Source of the DNA: Polaromonas sp. C04
Lineage (GTDB): Bacteria > Pseudomonadota > Gammaproteobacteria > Burkholderiales > Burkholderiaceae_C
Length of the DNA: 64,000 nucleotides
Assembly: GCF_002002705.1 (NCBI RefSeq)
Contig: NZ_MUNS01000035.1
Coordinates: forward strand, 1 to 64,000
Direction of reading: 5' to 3'
The position numbers and the translations under genes are program-made. Every line of letters starts with the position of its first letter. The stretch's first letter is position 1. The notes beneath the pieces are model-generated. The model was not told where the DNA came from and made no database searches. It saw only the letters and a list, made by a program, of their open reading frames with translations. Below are positions 49,689 to 59,687 of this stretch, piece after piece.

Positions 49689-51985
49689 TAGAAGGATGTA
49701 CCAATCTGGAATTGCAATCTCTGGATTCTATCGCCGGCAAACTTGCGTATCGGATTTGCAATGGCAAATTTGAGGGGGCCGATCGGTGAAATCCAGCTCA
49801 AACCTACACCAACAGAGGCTCTGAGCTGATTCGCGGTGATAGGTTCATTCTCGCCGTAGACATTGCCCACGTCCACAAAGCCGAACATCCGCAGCGTACG
49901 GTCGTTGCCAGTGCCGGGGAACGGCGCATTCAGCTCGGCCCCGAGCGTGACTTTTTTGGCCCCGCCAACGATAAATCCCGTCACATCCCGTGGGCCCAGC
50001 GTCCCCTGCTCAAAGCCACGAACCGAGCCCAAACCGCCGCCATAAAAATTCTTGAAAACGGGGAACGGGGAACCGCCCAGCCCCTTGCCCAGCCCCAGTT
50101 CGCCATTGAACGCCAGCGAGAACTGCTTGTTGAGCGGAACGTATTGCTGGTACTGGTAGTCCGCTTTCAGGTAGCGCGCGGCACCCCCAACACCCCACTC
50201 GGAGTTGAAGCGCTGCAGCCGGCCATCGGTCGGCACCAGCGCACTGTCGCGACTGTCCCGGGACCATCCGACCGTCAACGGGAACGCCGTGCTGGAGTAG
50301 CCAAACTCACTGGCATAGAGCAAATAGGCGGCGGGGATGCTGGTGCCCGGATCGATCCGCGTGCGCTCAGCGCCACCACCGAAATATACCCGGTCGGTTT
50401 CGCTGAATGGCACGCCGAAGCGCACGGAGGCGCCCTCGGTCGTCAGCTTGTAGTTACCCCCCTGATCCTGATACGGCTGGGTGGCTCTGTGGTAGAGGTC
50501 GATGGTGCGCGACACCCCGTCCGTCGTGAAATAGGGATTGGTAGTGCTGACCACGATCACCTGGTTGTACTTGCTGGTGTTGACCTGCAGGCCCAGCGAA
50601 TTCCCCGAGCCGAACGCATTTTCCTGATTGATGCCGAAGGACAGCGAGAGCTTGTCAGCGCTGCCGTAGCCGGCACCCACCGTGAGGCTGCCGGTGGGCT
50701 TTTCCTTGACGCTGATGTTCAGATCCACCTGGTCGGGAGAACCCGGCACGTCCTGGGTTTCAACATTCACGTCGGTGAAAAATCCCAAGCGGTCGACACG
50801 GTCGCGCGACAGCTTGATTTTGTCGCCGTCGTACCAGGACGACTCGAACTGGCGAAATTCCCGGCGCACCACTTCGTCGCGCGTGCGGTTGTTGCCGCTG
50901 ATATTGATGCGGCGCACATAGGCGCGGCGGGACGGGTCGGCGACAATCACGAAGGCCACGCGGCCATTGGCGCGGTCAATCTCCGGGCGCGCTTCCACAT
51001 GGGCAAATGCGAACCCGAATTTTGCAAAGAAATCGGTGAACGCCTTGACCGTTGCGGCCACCTCGTCGGCGTTGTAGGCCTCGCCCGGCTTGATGGTGAC
51101 CAGCGACTTGAACTCGTCTTCCTTGCCCAGGTAATTGCCTTCCAGCTTGACGCCGGTCACCACATAACGCTGGCCTTCCGTCACATTCAGGGTAATGGAA
51201 ATCGCCTGCTTGTCCGGGGAGATGGCCACTTGTGTGGAATCGACCTTGAACTCCAGGTAACCCCGCGTGAGGTAATACGAGCGCAGGGTTTCGATGTCGG
51301 CATTGAGCTTGGCGCGCGAATACCGGTCGGCCTTGGTGTACCAGCTCAGCCAGCCGCCGGTGTTGAGGTCGAACAGATCGAGCAGCGTCGACTCGCTGAA
51401 CGCCTTGTTGCCGACGATGTGGATTTCCTTGATCTTGGCGGGCTCGCCCTCGGTGATGGAGAACGTCAAATTGACGCGGTTGCGCTCGATGGGCGTCACC
51501 GTGGTCACCACCTGGGCGCCATACAGGCTCCTGTTGATGTATTGCCGCTTGAGTTCCTGCTCGGCGCGGTCGGCCAGCGCCTTGTCGAAAGGGCGCCCTT
51601 CCGTCAGGCCGATGTCGGCCATGGACTTCTTCAAGGCTTTGCTGTCGAACTCCTTGGAGCCGACGAATTCGACGTCGGCGACCGTGGGTCGCTCCTCGAC
51701 GACGACCACCAGCACATCCCCGCTGGTCTCGAGCCGCACGTCCTTGAACAAGCCGAGCGCAAACAGCGCCCGGATGGCAGCCGAGCCTTTTTCGTCGGTG
51801 TAGGTGTCGCCCACGCGCAGCGGCAAGGACGCGAAGATGGTGCCCGGCTCCACCCGCTGCAAACCTTCGACCCGGATGTCGCGCACCGTGAAGGGCTCCA
51901 CGGCCCAGGCGGCAGTGGCGGCGAAGGCCATGATCGCCACCGCCGAAACAGTGCGCATGCGAAAGCAATTGAAATAATTATTCAT
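49688..51985 (-). CDS. bamA: outer membrane protein assembly factor BamA
   Basis: A 765-residue Omp85 protein, the core of the BAM insertase. After a signal peptide (cleaved about AAWA-VEPF) come five POTRA domains (FTVRDIRVEGLQRVEPG, VADVEFVGSKEF, IKEIHIVGNKAF, VTGVKLEGNYLG, VRRINISGNNRT), then the 16-strand barrel with the lid motif GSVRGFEQG and a terminal Phe (QFQIGTSF). An internal Met at residue 10 is a possible start. Confidence 0.98.
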   Translation of the reverse strand: MNNYFNCFRMRTVSAVAIMAFAATAAWAVEPFTVRDIRVEGLQRVEPGTIFASLPLRVGDTYTDEKGSAAIRALFALGLFKDVRLETSGDVLVVVVEERPTVADVEFVGSKEFDSKALKKSMADIGLTEGRPFDKALADRAEQELKRQYINRSLYGAQVVTTVTPIERNRVNLTFSITEGEPAKIKEIHIVGNKAFSESTLLDLFDLNTGGWLSWYTKADRYSRAKLNADIETLRSYYLTRGYLEFKVDSTQVAISPDKQAISITLNVTEGQRYVVTGVKLEGNYLGKEDEFKSLVTIKPGEAYNADEVAATVKAFTDFFAKFGFAFAHVEARPEIDRANGRVAFVIVADPSRRAYVRRINISGNNRTRDEVVRREFRQFESSWYDGDKIKLSRDRVDRLGFFTDVNVETQDVPGSPDQVDLNISVKEKPTGSLTVGAGYGSADKLSLSFGINQENAFGSGNSLGLQVNTSKYNQVIVVSTTNPYFTTDGVSRTIDLYHRATQPYQDQGGNYKLTTEGASVRFGVPFSETDRVYFGGGAERTRIDPGTSIPAAYLLYASEFGYSSTAFPLTVGWSRDSRDSALVPTDGRLQRFNSEWGVGGAARYLKADYQYQQYVPLNKQFSLAFNGELGLGKGLGGSPFPVFKNFYGGGLGSVRGFEQGTLGPRDVTGFIVGGAKKVTLGAELNAPFPGTGNDRTLRMFGFVDVGNVYGENEPITANQLRASVGVGLSWISPIGPLKFAIANPIRKFAGDRIQRLQFQIGTSF

Positions 51986-52029
51986 GAATGAAGGTGATGC
52001 CGACGACGCTCTTGGGGGCCGGCGTGTAG

Positions 52030-53403
52030 TTAACCAAAGATGCGGGTAATGTCATTGAACAGCGCAATCGACATCATGAGCAGCAGCACGGCCACACCAC
52101 CGCGCTGCAACCGTCCCATCCATGCCTGCGACACGCTCTTACCCGTCACGCCTTCCCAAAGATAATACATCAGGTGCCCGCCATCGAGAACCGGCAGCGG
52201 CAGCAGGTTGAGCACACCCAGGCTGACGCTGATCAGGGCCAGGAACACCAGGTACTGCGAGAGCCCCAGGCTGGCGGACTTGCCCGCGTAGTCGGCAATG
52301 GTCAAAGGTCCGCTCAGATTCTTGAGCGAGGCCTCGCCAATTACCATCTTGCCCATCATGCGCAGCGTCAACGCAGACACCTCCCAGGTGCGCGTGACCC
52401 CACGCCACAAGCCATCGAGCGGTCCATACCGGACTGTGACGAATTCAGGAGGCGCGCCCACATAGGCCCCGATTTTTCCGACTGCGACCCCGCCGTCCTG
52501 CACCACTTGCGGCAGCACGCTGAGCACCACGGTCTTGTCGCCGCGCTGCACCCGCCACGCCTGCGCCAGCGGCTGCGAGTCCCGCACCGACGCCCGAATC
52601 ACGTCACGCAACTGGCGTCCGTCAACGATGCGGGTCGCGCCAACCGCGTCGACCACATCGCCCTTGCGCAGGCCCGATTTCTCGGCCGCACCGCCGGCCA
52701 TCACGTCGCCCAGCACGGGGCGGGTCCATGGCGCTACCAGGCCGACCTTGCGCAGCAACTGGGCATCGGCCCCTTTCGTATCCAGCCGGCTGAGCGGCAG
52801 CACAACGTCGCGCGCCGGGGCGCCATCCGGACCCGCCAGCTCAAGGCGCACATCGCGTCCGTCCAAAGCGCCCCGGGTCAGCAGCCAGTTCAGGGATTCG
52901 AACGAACGCACCGGCTCCAGCGTGCCATCCTCAAAGCCGGCGCGCTGCACCAGCTCGCCCCCCTGCAAGCCTGCCTGCGCAGCGACGGAGCCCGCCACGG
53001 GACTGCCCAGCACGGCCTTGGGCTCCTCCTGCCCGTACCAGCTGACCGCCGAGTACAGCAACACCGCCAGCAACAGGTTGGCGATCGGTCCCGCCGCAAC
53101 GATGGCGGCGCGCGCGCGCAGAGGCTGGGTATTGAACGCCAGGTGCCGCTCCTCGGGCGCAACCGGGGCCTCGCGCTCGTCGAGCATCTTGACGTAGCCG
53201 CCCACCGGAAAGGCGCCGATCACGAATTCCGTCGATTGCCCATGCTTTTGATTTTTGGGTTGCCAGCGAAACAGCGTCGTGCCAAAGCCAATCGAAAAGC
53301 GCACCACCTTGACACCACACGCCACGGCCACCCGGTAATGCCCATACTCGTGCACTGCAATCAGCAGGCCCAGGGCCACCAAAAAAGCAACAAGGGTCAG
53401 CAT
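52030..53403 (-). CDS. rseP: RIP metalloprotease RseP
   Basis: A 457-residue site-2 zinc protease that cleaves membrane-bound anti-sigma factor, releasing the envelope-stress sigma factor. The zinc motif HEYGH is at residues 18-22 in the first helix; the third ligand lies in LLPLPVLDGGHLMYYL. Two PDZ domains lie between. It sits between dxr and bamA, the standard order. Confidence 0.97.
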   Translation of the reverse strand: MLTLVAFLVALGLLIAVHEYGHYRVAVACGVKVVRFSIGFGTTLFRWQPKNQKHGQSTEFVIGAFPVGGYVKMLDEREAPVAPEERHLAFNTQPLRARAAIVAAGPIANLLLAVLLYSAVSWYGQEEPKAVLGSPVAGSVAAQAGLQGGELVQRAGFEDGTLEPVRSFESLNWLLTRGALDGRDVRLELAGPDGAPARDVVLPLSRLDTKGADAQLLRKVGLVAPWTRPVLGDVMAGGAAEKSGLRKGDVVDAVGATRIVDGRQLRDVIRASVRDSQPLAQAWRVQRGDKTVVLSVLPQVVQDGGVAVGKIGAYVGAPPEFVTVRYGPLDGLWRGVTRTWEVSALTLRMMGKMVIGEASLKNLSGPLTIADYAGKSASLGLSQYLVFLALISVSLGVLNLLPLPVLDGGHLMYYLWEGVTGKSVSQAWMGRLQRGGVAVLLLMMSIALFNDITRIFG

Positions 53404-53421
53404 GTGCCACCTTTCAACATG

Positions 53422-54612
53422 TCATGCCTCCATGCGCGCCACGACGCGCTGCGCGGCTGCGCGCGCACGTGCATCGAGCGCCAGCAGATCATCCAGCGTC
53501 CGGGGGATGGAGGTCGTAACAGCTTGCAAAGTTTCAAGATTGATATGGTGAATCTGATCGAACCGGATGCGTTTGTCCAGAAAGGCCGCCACGGCCACCT
53601 CATTGGCCGCATTCAGCGTGGCACAAGCGCCTGCCGGCGCGCGCAGCGCCTCCCACGCGAGCTGCAGGCCCGGAAAACGGTCCCGGTGCCCCTGTGTCTC
53701 AAATGACTCGAAGGTCATGCCCGACAGCGTCCTGAAGTCGAGCGCCTGGGCGCCCGAGGCGATGCGCTCGGGCCAGGCCAGGCCATAGGCAATCGGCACC
53801 CGCATGTCGGGCGTGCCAAGCTGGGCCACGATCGAGGCGTCGCGGTACTGCACCATCGAGTGAATCACGCTTTGCGGGTGAATCACCACCTCAATCTGCT
53901 GCGCCGGCATGTCGAACAAGTAGCGCGCCTCGATGACTTCGAGCGCCTTGTTCATCATGGTGGCCGAATCCACCGAGATCTTGCGCCCCATGACCCAGTT
54001 CGGGTGCGCGCAGGCCTCGTCGGGCGTGACGTCCGCCAGCGTCGCCGGCTCGCGCGTGCGAAATGGTCCGCCAGACGAGGTGAGGATGATTTTCTCGACC
54101 CGTTGCTGCCAGCTGGCAGGGTCTTCGGGCAAGGACTGAAAGATGGCGGAATGTTCGCTGTCGATCGGCAGCAACGTCGCCCCACCCTCCCTGACCGCCC
54201 GCATGAAGACATCGCCCCCCACCACCAGCGCCTCCTTGTTCGCCAGCAGCAGGCGCTTGCCCGCTCTGGCCGCAGCGAGGCACGAGGCCAGCCCGGCGGC
54301 CCCGACGATGGCGGCCATGACGGTATCGGTCAATTCATGGGACGCTATCAACTTAATAGCTTCAGGTCCAGACAGCACCTCGACATCAAGCCCATTTGCC
54401 TTGATTTTTTGAGCCAGCTCCCGGCCATGCGGAGCGCTGGCCATCACGGCGAACCGGGGCTTGAACTGCGCGCACTGCTGCAGCATCAGGTCTACCCGGG
54501 TTGCCGCACTGAGGGCAAACACCTCGAACCGGTCCGGGTGCCGGGCCATCACATCGAGCGTGCTGGTGCCGATGGAACCGGTCGACCCCAGGACGGTAAC
54601 GCGCTGCTTCAT
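53422..54612 (-). CDS. dxr: 1-deoxy-D-xylulose-5-phosphate reductoisomerase
   Basis: A 396-residue enzyme committing to the MEP isoprenoid pathway (fosmidomycin target). NADPH site VTVLGSTGSIGTSTLD; catalytic acids and substrate loop in LLPIDSEHSAIFQSLP, SSGGPFRT, HPNWVMGRKISVDSATMMNKALEVIEA. ATG at 54612 is preferred; a GTG at 54621 overlaps the cdsA stop. A shortened match to the dispersed repeat lies at 54344-54361 and reads EAIKLIAS in the shared antisense frame. Confidence 0.96.
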   Translation of the reverse strand: MKQRVTVLGSTGSIGTSTLDVMARHPDRFEVFALSAATRVDLMLQQCAQFKPRFAVMASAPHGRELAQKIKANGLDVEVLSGPEAIKLIASHELTDTVMAAIVGAAGLASCLAAARAGKRLLLANKEALVVGGDVFMRAVREGGATLLPIDSEHSAIFQSLPEDPASWQQRVEKIILTSSGGPFRTREPATLADVTPDEACAHPNWVMGRKISVDSATMMNKALEVIEARYLFDMPAQQIEVVIHPQSVIHSMVQYRDASIVAQLGTPDMRVPIAYGLAWPERIASGAQALDFRTLSGMTFESFETQGHRDRFPGLQLAWEALRAPAGACATLNAANEVAVAAFLDKRIRFDQIHHINLETLQAVTTSIPRTLDDLLALDARARAAAQRVVARMEA

Positions 54613-54617
54613 GGCCG

Positions 54618-55463
54618 TCACCAGGAGACCAGCATCATGGCCAGCGGCAGGGTCGGCAGCAAGGCATCCACCCGGTCCAGCACACCACCGTGGCCGGGCA
54701 ACAGGCCGCTGCTGTCCTTGACACCCGCACTGCGCTTGATGAGCGACTCCACCAGATCACCGACCACGCTCATGGCCGCCATGAACAGAACCGCGAGCAG
54801 CAGCATCCACCAGCCCATGCCGACCAGACGGCTGTAAAAGCTGGCCACCGGCGCCTGCCAGGCCGCATCGGCCCAGACCCACAGGACGGCCAGCAAGAGC
54901 ACGCCGGCCATGCCGCCCCAGACCCCCTCCCAGCTCTTGCCCGGGCTGATGGCGGGCGCCAGCTTGCCCTTGGTGAAGCGGGTACCAAAGGCGCGCCCGG
55001 CAAAATACGCAAAGATGTCAGCGACCCAGACCAGCAGCAGGATGGACAACAGGAAGTTGATGCCGATCACGCGCGCCTGGGCCATCGCCAGCCAGGCCAG
55101 CCATACGGCAGCAAGCCCGCCGACGAGCCGGATGGGCCTCGCAATACGCGGCCAGCCCGCGACGCCGGTACGCAATAGCCACGCCCCCACCAGCACCCAC
55201 GCCGCGCCGACAAAGCGCCACAACCAGGGCGTCGGCATGGACAACAGGCCGAAAGCCCAGCTGCCAACGCACAAAAGCACACAGGCTGCGCCCAGCAGCC
55301 AGGCCAGTGGGTTGCTGCAGTCATTGAGGCGCCCCCATTCCCAGGCGCCGGCCGCGATCAACACCAGCGTGATGGCGCAAAACGGGTCGGGCGACGGGTA
55401 AAACAGGGCCGGCAGCAGGATGGCCAGCAAGACCAGGGCGGTGATGACGCGCTGTTTGAGCAT
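54618..55463 (-). CDS. cdsA: phosphatidate cytidylyltransferase
   Basis: A 281-residue integral membrane enzyme making CDP-diacylglycerol for all phospholipids. About eight helices. The signature SVVGDLVESLIKRSAGVKDS followed by GLLPGHGGVLDRVDALL is complete. It starts nine bases after uppS and precedes dxr. Confidence 0.97.
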   Translation of the reverse strand: MLKQRVITALVLLAILLPALFYPSPDPFCAITLVLIAAGAWEWGRLNDCSNPLAWLLGAACVLLCVGSWAFGLLSMPTPWLWRFVGAAWVLVGAWLLRTGVAGWPRIARPIRLVGGLAAVWLAWLAMAQARVIGINFLLSILLLVWVADIFAYFAGRAFGTRFTKGKLAPAISPGKSWEGVWGGMAGVLLLAVLWVWADAAWQAPVASFYSRLVGMGWWMLLLAVLFMAAMSVVGDLVESLIKRSAGVKDSSGLLPGHGGVLDRVDALLPTLPLAMMLVSW

Positions 55464-55472
55464 GAAGCTTCT

Positions 55473-56195
55473 TCAGGCCACCTTCTGCGCGCTCGCCACA
55501 CCGGCGAGCTGCGCGGAAGTCTTGCCAAAGCGGCGCTCGCGCCGGTTGAACGCGGCAATCGCGGCATCGAGTTCGGCTTCGTCAAACTCGGGCCACAGGC
55601 TGTCACTGAAATAGAGTTCGGAGTACGCCGCCTGCCACAGCAGAAAGTTGCTGATGCGCTGTTCGCCGCCGGTGCGGATCAGCAAGTCGGGGTCCGGCAC
55701 GTGCGCCAGCGCCATCGCGCGGTCAAGGCTGACCTCGGTCACGGGCTGCCCCTGCGCCGCGAGCCGGGCTGCGGCCTGGGCGATGTCCCAGCGGCCGCCA
55801 TAGTTGAAACAGACGTTGAGCACCAGCCGCGTGTTGTGTGCCGTCACAGCCTCGGCCTGGGCCAGACCTGCGCTGACCTTGTCGGACAGGCCGGCACGCT
55901 CGCCCACGAAATGCAACTGCACCCCCTCGGCCTTGAGCTTGGGCACTTCCCGGCTCAGGGCCATGGCCAGCAACTCCATCAGGCCTGACACTTCCTCGAC
56001 CGGACGATTCCAGTTCTCGGAAGAAAACGCAAAGACGGTGAGCACCGCCACGCCCCTGGCCGCACAGGCCCTGACGCAGCGATTCAACGCATCGACGCCC
56101 TGCTTGTGACCGGCCACGCGCGGCAGATACCGGCGCGTCGCCCAGCGGCCGTTCCCGTCCATCACGATGGCGATGTGGTGAGGTACCTGGCTCAT
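55473..56195 (-). CDS. uppS: undecaprenyl diphosphate synthase
   Basis: A 240-residue cis-prenyltransferase making the C55 carrier for cell-wall and O-antigen synthesis. The substrate motif HIAIVMDGNGRWA has the catalytic Asp13; SSENWNRP and the late RTGGEQRISNFLLWQ are conserved. The longer open frame upstream (to 56384) runs through a repeat and is not coding, so ATG at 56195 is chosen. Confidence 0.97.
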   Translation of the reverse strand: MSQVPHHIAIVMDGNGRWATRRYLPRVAGHKQGVDALNRCVRACAARGVAVLTVFAFSSENWNRPVEEVSGLMELLAMALSREVPKLKAEGVQLHFVGERAGLSDKVSAGLAQAEAVTAHNTRLVLNVCFNYGGRWDIAQAAARLAAQGQPVTEVSLDRAMALAHVPDPDLLIRTGGEQRISNFLLWQAAYSELYFSDSLWPEFDEAELDAAIAAFNRRERRFGKTSAQLAGVASAQKVA

Positions 56196-56219
56196 GGTGT
56201 GGTGCGGGTTGGGCAGGAG

Positions 56220-56324
56220 CGCCGCCGGGCCGCCCCAAGGCGCGAGAGCCCCCAGCCCAAGCAACGCGCAGGGCACACCTGCGCTTGGGGGCAGCGCAGC
56301 ACACGGAGTGGCAAGCGTGGGGGC
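56220..56324 (-). repeat. GC-rich dispersed intergenic repeat, copy 2
   Basis: On the minus strand it opens gcccccacgcttgccact and continues with gtgtgctgcgctgcccc, then ccttggggcggcccggc. The same blocks, in order, make up the gap at 11265-11340. It fills most of the 133-base frr-uppS gap and falsely extends the uppS frame. Confidence 0.8.
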
Positions 56325-56328
56325 ACCG

Positions 56329-56889
56329 TTATACCGCCATGATGTCCTGTTCCTTGGCCGCCACCAGCTGGTCGATCTCGGCAATGTGCCGGTCGGTCAC
56401 CTTCTGGATCTCGGCCTCGGCCCGCTTCTGGTCGTCCTCGGACGCCAGTTTGTCTTTCACCAGCTTCTTGACCGCTTCGTTGCCATCGCGGCGCAGGTTG
56501 CGCACCGCGATCTTGGCGCCTTCGCCCTCGCTCTTGACCACCTTGGTGAGCTCCTTGCGGCGCTCTTCGCTCATGGGCGGCATCGGCACGCGAATCAGGT
56601 CGCCCATGGACGAGGGGTTCAGGCCCAAGTCGCTCTCGCGAATCGCCTTTTCGATCTTGGCACCCATGCCCTTTTCCCAGGGCTGGATGCTGATGGTGCG
56701 CGAATCCAGCAGCGACACGTTGGCCACCTGGTTGATGGGCATCAGGGTGCCGTAGTAGTCGATCTGCAAGGTATCCAGCAGGGCGGGGTTGGCCCGTCCC
56801 GTGCGGATCTTGGTAAGGTTGCTTTTGAACGCGCTGATGGACTGATCCATCTTCGCCTCCGTCGTCTTCCTGATGTCGGCAATCGTCAT
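56329..56889 (-). CDS. frr: ribosome recycling factor
   Basis: A 186-residue factor that splits post-termination ribosomes with EF-G. Conserved segments: [43 protein letters not shown]-like [19 protein letters not shown] and [17 protein letters not shown] at 56889 has ggaga upstream and gives the E. coli-like length. It starts ten bases after pyrH. Confidence 0.98.
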   Translation of the reverse strand: MTIADIRKTTEAKMDQSISAFKSNLTKIRTGRANPALLDTLQIDYYGTLMPINQVANVSLLDSRTISIQPWEKGMGAKIEKAIRESDLGLNPSSMGDLIRVPMPPMSEERRKELTKVVKSEGEGAKIAVRNLRRDGNEAVKKLVKDKLASEDDQKRAEAEIQKVTDRHIAEIDQLVAAKEQDIMAV

Positions 56890-56899
56890 GTTTCTCTCC

Positions 56900-57622
56900 T
56901 CAGACATACACCAGCGTTCCTTCATCTTCTCCCATCACCACCCGCTTGAGCGCACCGTGTTTGAAAATGGAGAACACCTTGATGGGCAGCTTCTGGTCGC
57001 GGCACAGCGCAAACGCCGTGGCGTCCAGGATGCCCAGATTTTTCGCGATCGCCTCGTCGAACGATATTTTGGTATAGCGGGTGGCGCCCGGATCCTTTTT
57101 CGGGTCCGCCGTGTACACCCCGTCCACCTTGGTGGCCTTGAGCACCAGTTCCGCGCCGATCTCCGCGCCGCGCAGCGCCGCCGCGGTATCGGTGGTGAAA
57201 AAGGGGTTGCCCGTGCCGGCAGCAAAAATCACCACCTTGCCCTCTTCCAGGTACTGCAGCGCCTTGGGCCGCACGTAGGGCTCCACCACCTGCTCGATGG
57301 CGATGGCGGACATCACGCGCGCCGTCAACCCGGCCTTGTTCATGGTGTCGGCCAGTGCCAGCGCATTCATCACGGTGGCCAGCATGCCCATGTAGTCGGC
57401 CGTGGCGCGATCCATGCCGACCGAACCCCCGGCGACCCCGCGAAAGATGTTTCCGCCGCCAATCACCACCGCCACCTCCACACCCAGACGGGTCACTTCG
57501 GCAATCTCTTCCACCATGCGAACGATGGTCGCGCGGTTGATGCCGAACGCGTCGTCCCCCATCAAGGCCTCGCCGGACAGCTTCAACAAGATGCGCTTGT
57601 GGGCTGGTTTGGCGTCGGGCAT
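56900..57622 (-). CDS. pyrH: uridylate kinase
   Basis: A 240-residue UMP kinase of the amino-acid kinase fold. Phosphate loop [26 protein letters not shown], and the UMP/ATP site [29 protein letters not shown] are present. A strong aaggag precedes the ATG. It sits between tsf and frr as in most Proteobacteria. Confidence 0.98.
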   Translation of the reverse strand: MPDAKPAHKRILLKLSGEALMGDDAFGINRATIVRMVEEIAEVTRLGVEVAVVIGGGNIFRGVAGGSVGMDRATADYMGMLATVMNALALADTMNKAGLTARVMSAIAIEQVVEPYVRPKALQYLEEGKVVIFAAGTGNPFFTTDTAAALRGAEIGAELVLKATKVDGVYTADPKKDPGATRYTKISFDEAIAKNLGILDATAFALCRDQKLPIKVFSIFKHGALKRVVMGEDEGTLVYV

Positions 57623-57711
57623 GTGGGGGCTCCTTGGGTTGGTGTGAGTTTAGCGGGGTAAAAGCGCAGGCCCGGGTCCGACGAGTATCAGGTCCGAAGC
57701 TTAAAGAACGC

Positions 57712-58635
57712 TTAAGCGCCCTGTTTGGCAGCGGCGACCTGGGCCGCGACCTCGGCGGCAAAGTCGTCCACCTTTTTCTCGATGCCTTCGCCGACCACGT
57801 ACAGCGTGAACGATTTGACCGTGGTGCCGCGCTCTTTCAGCATCTGCTCGACCGTCTGCTTGTCATTCTTGACGAACGCCTGGTTGTACAGCGAGACCTC
57901 CTTGAGGAACTTCTGCACGCCGCCCTCGACCCGTTTGGCAACAATTTCGGCCGACTGCACGGGCTTGCCAGCGGCTTCTGCCGTCTTCTTGTCTTCTTCG
58001 GCCTTGGCGGCCGCTACCGAGCGCTCCCTGGCCACCAGCTCGGCGGGCACATCGGCGCTGGACAGGGCCACCGGCTTCATGGCCGCCACATGCATGGCAA
58101 CGTCCTTGGCCGCGGCCTCATCGCCCTCGAACTCCACCACCACGCCGATGCGCGTGCCGTGCACGTAGGAGGCCAGCCTGGCGCCCGAAGCAAAGCGCTT
58201 GAAACGGCGAAAGCTCATGTTCTCGCCGATCTTGCCGATCAGCCCCTTGCGTACATCTTCCAGCGTCGGGCCAAAGCCGTCCTGGCTGTAGGCCAGCGCG
58301 CCCAGGGCCGTCACGTCAGCCGGATTGTTTTTGGCGATCAGTTCGACCGCGGCCCGGGTCAGCGCCAGAAAGCTGTCGTTCTTGGTCACGAAGTCGGTTT
58401 CGCAATTGACTTCGAGCAAGGCCCCCGTGGTGCCCTCGATAAAGCTGGCGACCACGCCTTCGGCCGTGATGCGGGCGGCGGCCTTGCCGGCCTTGTTGCC
58501 GAGCTTGACGCGCAGCAGCTCTTCGGCCTTTTCCATGTTGCCTTCGGCCTCCGTCAGCGCCTTCTTGCACTCCATCATCGGTGCGTCGGTCTTGCCGCGC
58601 AGTTCAGCCACCATGCTTGCGGTAATTGCAGCCAT
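57712..58635 (-). CDS. tsf: translation elongation factor Ts
   Basis: A 307-residue guanine-nucleotide exchange factor for EF-Tu. The start [27 protein letters not shown] is the UBA-like domain; [12 protein letters not shown] is the core TDFV motif contacting EF-Tu. ATG at 58635 has ggag upstream. A strong intrinsic terminator in the 105-base gap after rpsB would lower its transcription relative to rpsB. Confidence 0.98.
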   Translation of the reverse strand: MAAITASMVAELRGKTDAPMMECKKALTEAEGNMEKAEELLRVKLGNKAGKAAARITAEGVVASFIEGTTGALLEVNCETDFVTKNDSFLALTRAAVELIAKNNPADVTALGALAYSQDGFGPTLEDVRKGLIGKIGENMSFRRFKRFASGARLASYVHGTRIGVVVEFEGDEAAAKDVAMHVAAMKPVALSSADVPAELVARERSVAAAKAEEDKKTAEAAGKPVQSAEIVAKRVEGGVQKFLKEVSLYNQAFVKNDKQTVEQMLKERGTTVKSFTLYVVGEGIEKKVDDFAAEVAAQVAAAKQGA

Positions 58636-58679
58636 TTGTTTCTCCGTCACTTCAGTTCAATTCAATTAACAAGGGAGTT

Positions 58680-58704
58680 AAAAAAAAGGGGGCCATGAAG
58701 CCCC
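58680..58704 (-). terminator. intrinsic terminator/attenuator between rpsB and tsf
   Basis: On the minus strand ggggc (58704-58700) pairs with gcccc (58693-58689), followed by a tract of eight T. An A run precedes the stem, so it could act on both strands. It lies inside the rpsB-tsf operon. Confidence 0.8.
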
Positions 58705-58740
58705 ACTTTTTCCGCGTCGGTTCGCGTCAGGGGGCGCGCT

Positions 58741-59493
58741 TCAGGCCGCCGTTTCGTTCACTTCCACAAACTCGTCGCCGCTCTCGGCCGATACCGCCTT
58801 CACCATGTCGGTCATGACGTTGGCACGACCTTCCAGGATCGCGTCCGCGATGCCGCGGGCATACAACTGCACCGCCTTGGAGGAGTCGTCGTTACCGGGG
58901 ATCACGTAGTCGATGCCCACCGGCGAGTGGTTGGAATCCACCACGCCAATCAGCGGGATGCCGAGCTTCTTGGCTTCGGCAATGGCAATCTTGTGATAGC
59001 CGACGTCGATCACGAAGATCGCGTCCGGCAGGGCCGTCATGTCCTGAATGCCGCCGATGTCTTTTTCGAGCTTTTCCATCTCGCGGGCAAACATGAGCTG
59101 CTCTTTCTTGCTCATGGCGTCCAGGCCACCTTCCTGCTGGGCCTTCATGTCCTTCAGGCGCTTGATGGAGGTCTTGACCGTCTTGAAGTTGGTCAGCATG
59201 CCGCCGAGCCAGCGCTGGTCGACATAGGGCACGCCGGCGCGCTTGGCTTCCGTCGCGACGATGTCGCGGGCCTGGCGCTTGGTGCCGACCATCAGGATCG
59301 TGCCGCGGTTGGCGGACAGCTGGCGCACAAACTTGGCCGCCTCCTCGAACATCGGCAGCGATTTTTCGAGGTTGATGATGTGGATCTTGTTGCGATGGCC
59401 GAAGATATACGGGGCCATCTTCGGGTTCCAGAAGCGCGTTTGGTGACCGAAATGGACACCGGCTTCCAGCATTTCACGCATGGTGACGGACAT
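58741..59493 (-). CDS. rpsB: 30S ribosomal protein S2
   Basis: A 250-residue S2. The start [26 protein letters not shown] and the blocks FIFG-like [32 protein letters not shown] and [19 protein letters not shown] are typical. ATG at 59493 with ggag just upstream. A structured leader of over 100 bases precedes it, consistent with the known autoregulation of rpsB by S2. Confidence 0.99.
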   Translation of the reverse strand: MSVTMREMLEAGVHFGHQTRFWNPKMAPYIFGHRNKIHIINLEKSLPMFEEAAKFVRQLSANRGTILMVGTKRQARDIVATEAKRAGVPYVDQRWLGGMLTNFKTVKTSIKRLKDMKAQQEGGLDAMSKKEQLMFAREMEKLEKDIGGIQDMTALPDAIFVIDVGYHKIAIAEAKKLGIPLIGVVDSNHSPVGIDYVIPGNDDSSKAVQLYARGIADAILEGRANVMTDMVKAVSAESGDEFVEVNETAA

Positions 59494-59531
59494 AATGAAC
59501 TCCAAAGGTTGGGTCTAAAATCCAGTCCGCT

Positions 59532-59592
59532 ATTGCAACTCCGGGATTGATCCCGAAGGCCGCAATACCTTTCGCAGCGAATCCGCTGCAAA
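59532..59592 (-). promoter_or_regulatory. rpsB: structured rpsB mRNA leader (two hairpins)
   Basis: On the minus strand the first hairpin has TTTGCAGCG opposite CGCTGCGAA (59592-59571). The second pairs ATTGC with GCAAT around an inner CTTCGGGA/TCCCGGAG stem (59566-59532). This lies about 40 bases before rpsB, where S2 leaders act. The link is inference. Confidence 0.5.
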
Positions 59593-59660
59593 CACCTTAT
59601 TCGAACTGGTTTGCGATTTGCCTCGCCAAGCAGCTATCAACCACTCAGCGAAACCCAAAG

Positions 59661-59670
59661 ATTCTAGCAT
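59661..59670 (-). promoter_or_regulatory. candidate extended -10 promoter for rpsB
   Basis: The minus strand reads atgcTAGAAT, an extended -10, about 170 bases before rpsB. It lies just upstream of the amidase start on the other strand. Confidence 0.4.
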
Positions 59671-59687
59671 ACGGACCCCTTGACGCC

